Shown here in pieces: positions 63,916 to 64,000 of a DNA stretch of 64,000 nucleotides (position 1 is its first letter; each line of letters opens with the position of its first letter). Origin of the DNA: Lachnoclostridium sp. UBA5725. Its GTDB lineage: Bacteria > Bacillota > Clostridia > Lachnospirales > Lachnospiraceae. Both the position numbers and the translations under genes were made by a program. Where the stretch lies: NCBI GenBank assembly GCA_002419585.1, contig DIGJ01000020.1, forward strand, positions 8,092 through 72,091, given 5' to 3'. Below the pieces are notes generated by a model, which saw nothing but the letters and a program-made list of their open reading frames with translations, did no database searches and had not been told where the DNA came from.

Positions 63916-63984
63916 AAAGGATGGAAAGAAAAACTATAACTATAGCGGTTATGGAGAAAGATGACAAATAAAGTCCTGTCAAGC
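63916..63984 (+). pseudogene. Possible fragment of a glycerol kinase gene 3' end
   Basis: 63916-63965 aligns almost colinearly with 62633-62683 of glpK (both begin AAAGG-T/A-TGGAAA and end GGAGAAAGATGAC; lengths 50 and 51), and the next bases (AATAA, GTC) also agree. Stops interrupt the copy. The match is short and partly low-complexity, so this is a tentative call. Confidence 0.35.
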
Positions 63985-64000
63985 ATTTTTGACTATGTCC

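Noticed and set aside
1..64000. CRISPR arrays, tRNA or rRNA genes, prophage genes
   Set aside because: No regularly spaced repeats, cloverleaf-like stretches, rRNA sequence or phage structural genes were noticed on reading; a dedicated scan was not possible.

Overview
The window is low-GC, gene-dense DNA with Gram-positive Shine-Dalgarno sites, lipoprotein signals and strong TTGACA/TATAAT promoters. The gene content (AdhE, FeoAB, GlpP-linked glycerol genes with a DUF1667 protein, QueH, three family-31 alpha-glucan enzymes, a family-65 phosphorylase) points to an anaerobic, saccharolytic Lachnospiraceae-type clostridium, resembling Lachnoclostridium (Clostridium) phytofermentans. That name is a memory-based guess; no database was searched.

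Layout. 1-113: tail of a sugar ABC permease. 148-919: a gene-free element with 20-bp terminal inverted repeats and two inverted, diverged copies of a multi-stem fold. 1048-3441: an MFS exporter and asparagine synthetase AsnA. 3507-9471: a complete oligopeptide transporter operon oppABCDF with a hairpin terminator just behind its promoter. 9495-11028: an operator-like palindrome and two small membrane-protein genes. 11114-30433: a 19-kb alpha-glucan locus. 30437-38129: small accessory genes (acetyltransferase, LysM-GH18 hydrolase, a signal-peptide gene broken at an A7 tract, ECF sigma/anti-sigma, membrane proteins, LytTR/DUF3021 pair) with gene fragments and repeated terminators. 38174-45464: a PEP/pyruvate-binding-domain protein, an internally deleted SDR, DUF3788, nitroreductase, LysR, homoserine dehydrogenase and a ComEC-type hydrolase. 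45483-50976 (minus): adhE and a second ECF sigma/anti-sigma operon. 51133-57277: queH, a lipoprotein, a RACo-like activator, Fur-boxed feoAB, DUF2225. 57327-62809: glpP, a leader terminator and the glycerol operon. 62923-63849: a C39-like protein.

The central locus can be read as one pathway. Two secreted GH31 proteins match in length, order and motifs the 6-alpha-glucosyltransferase and 3-alpha-isomaltosyltransferase (CtsZ/CtsY) that turn starch into the cyclic tetrasaccharide cycloalternan. A binding protein and two permeases would import it, a cytoplasmic GH31 and a six-hairpin enzyme would open and trim it, a GH65 phosphorylase (nigerose- or kojibiose-type) would release beta-glucose 1-phosphate, and beta-phosphoglucomutase would pass this to glycolysis. 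A LacI regulator sits inside, and three near-identical LacI-type operators lie in its two promoter regions, two of them at the predicted transcription starts.

No tRNA, rRNA or CRISPR array was seen. The most novel item is the covarying inverted element at 148-919; the most biologically coherent is the cycloalternan-type locus coupled to a GH65 phosphorylase.
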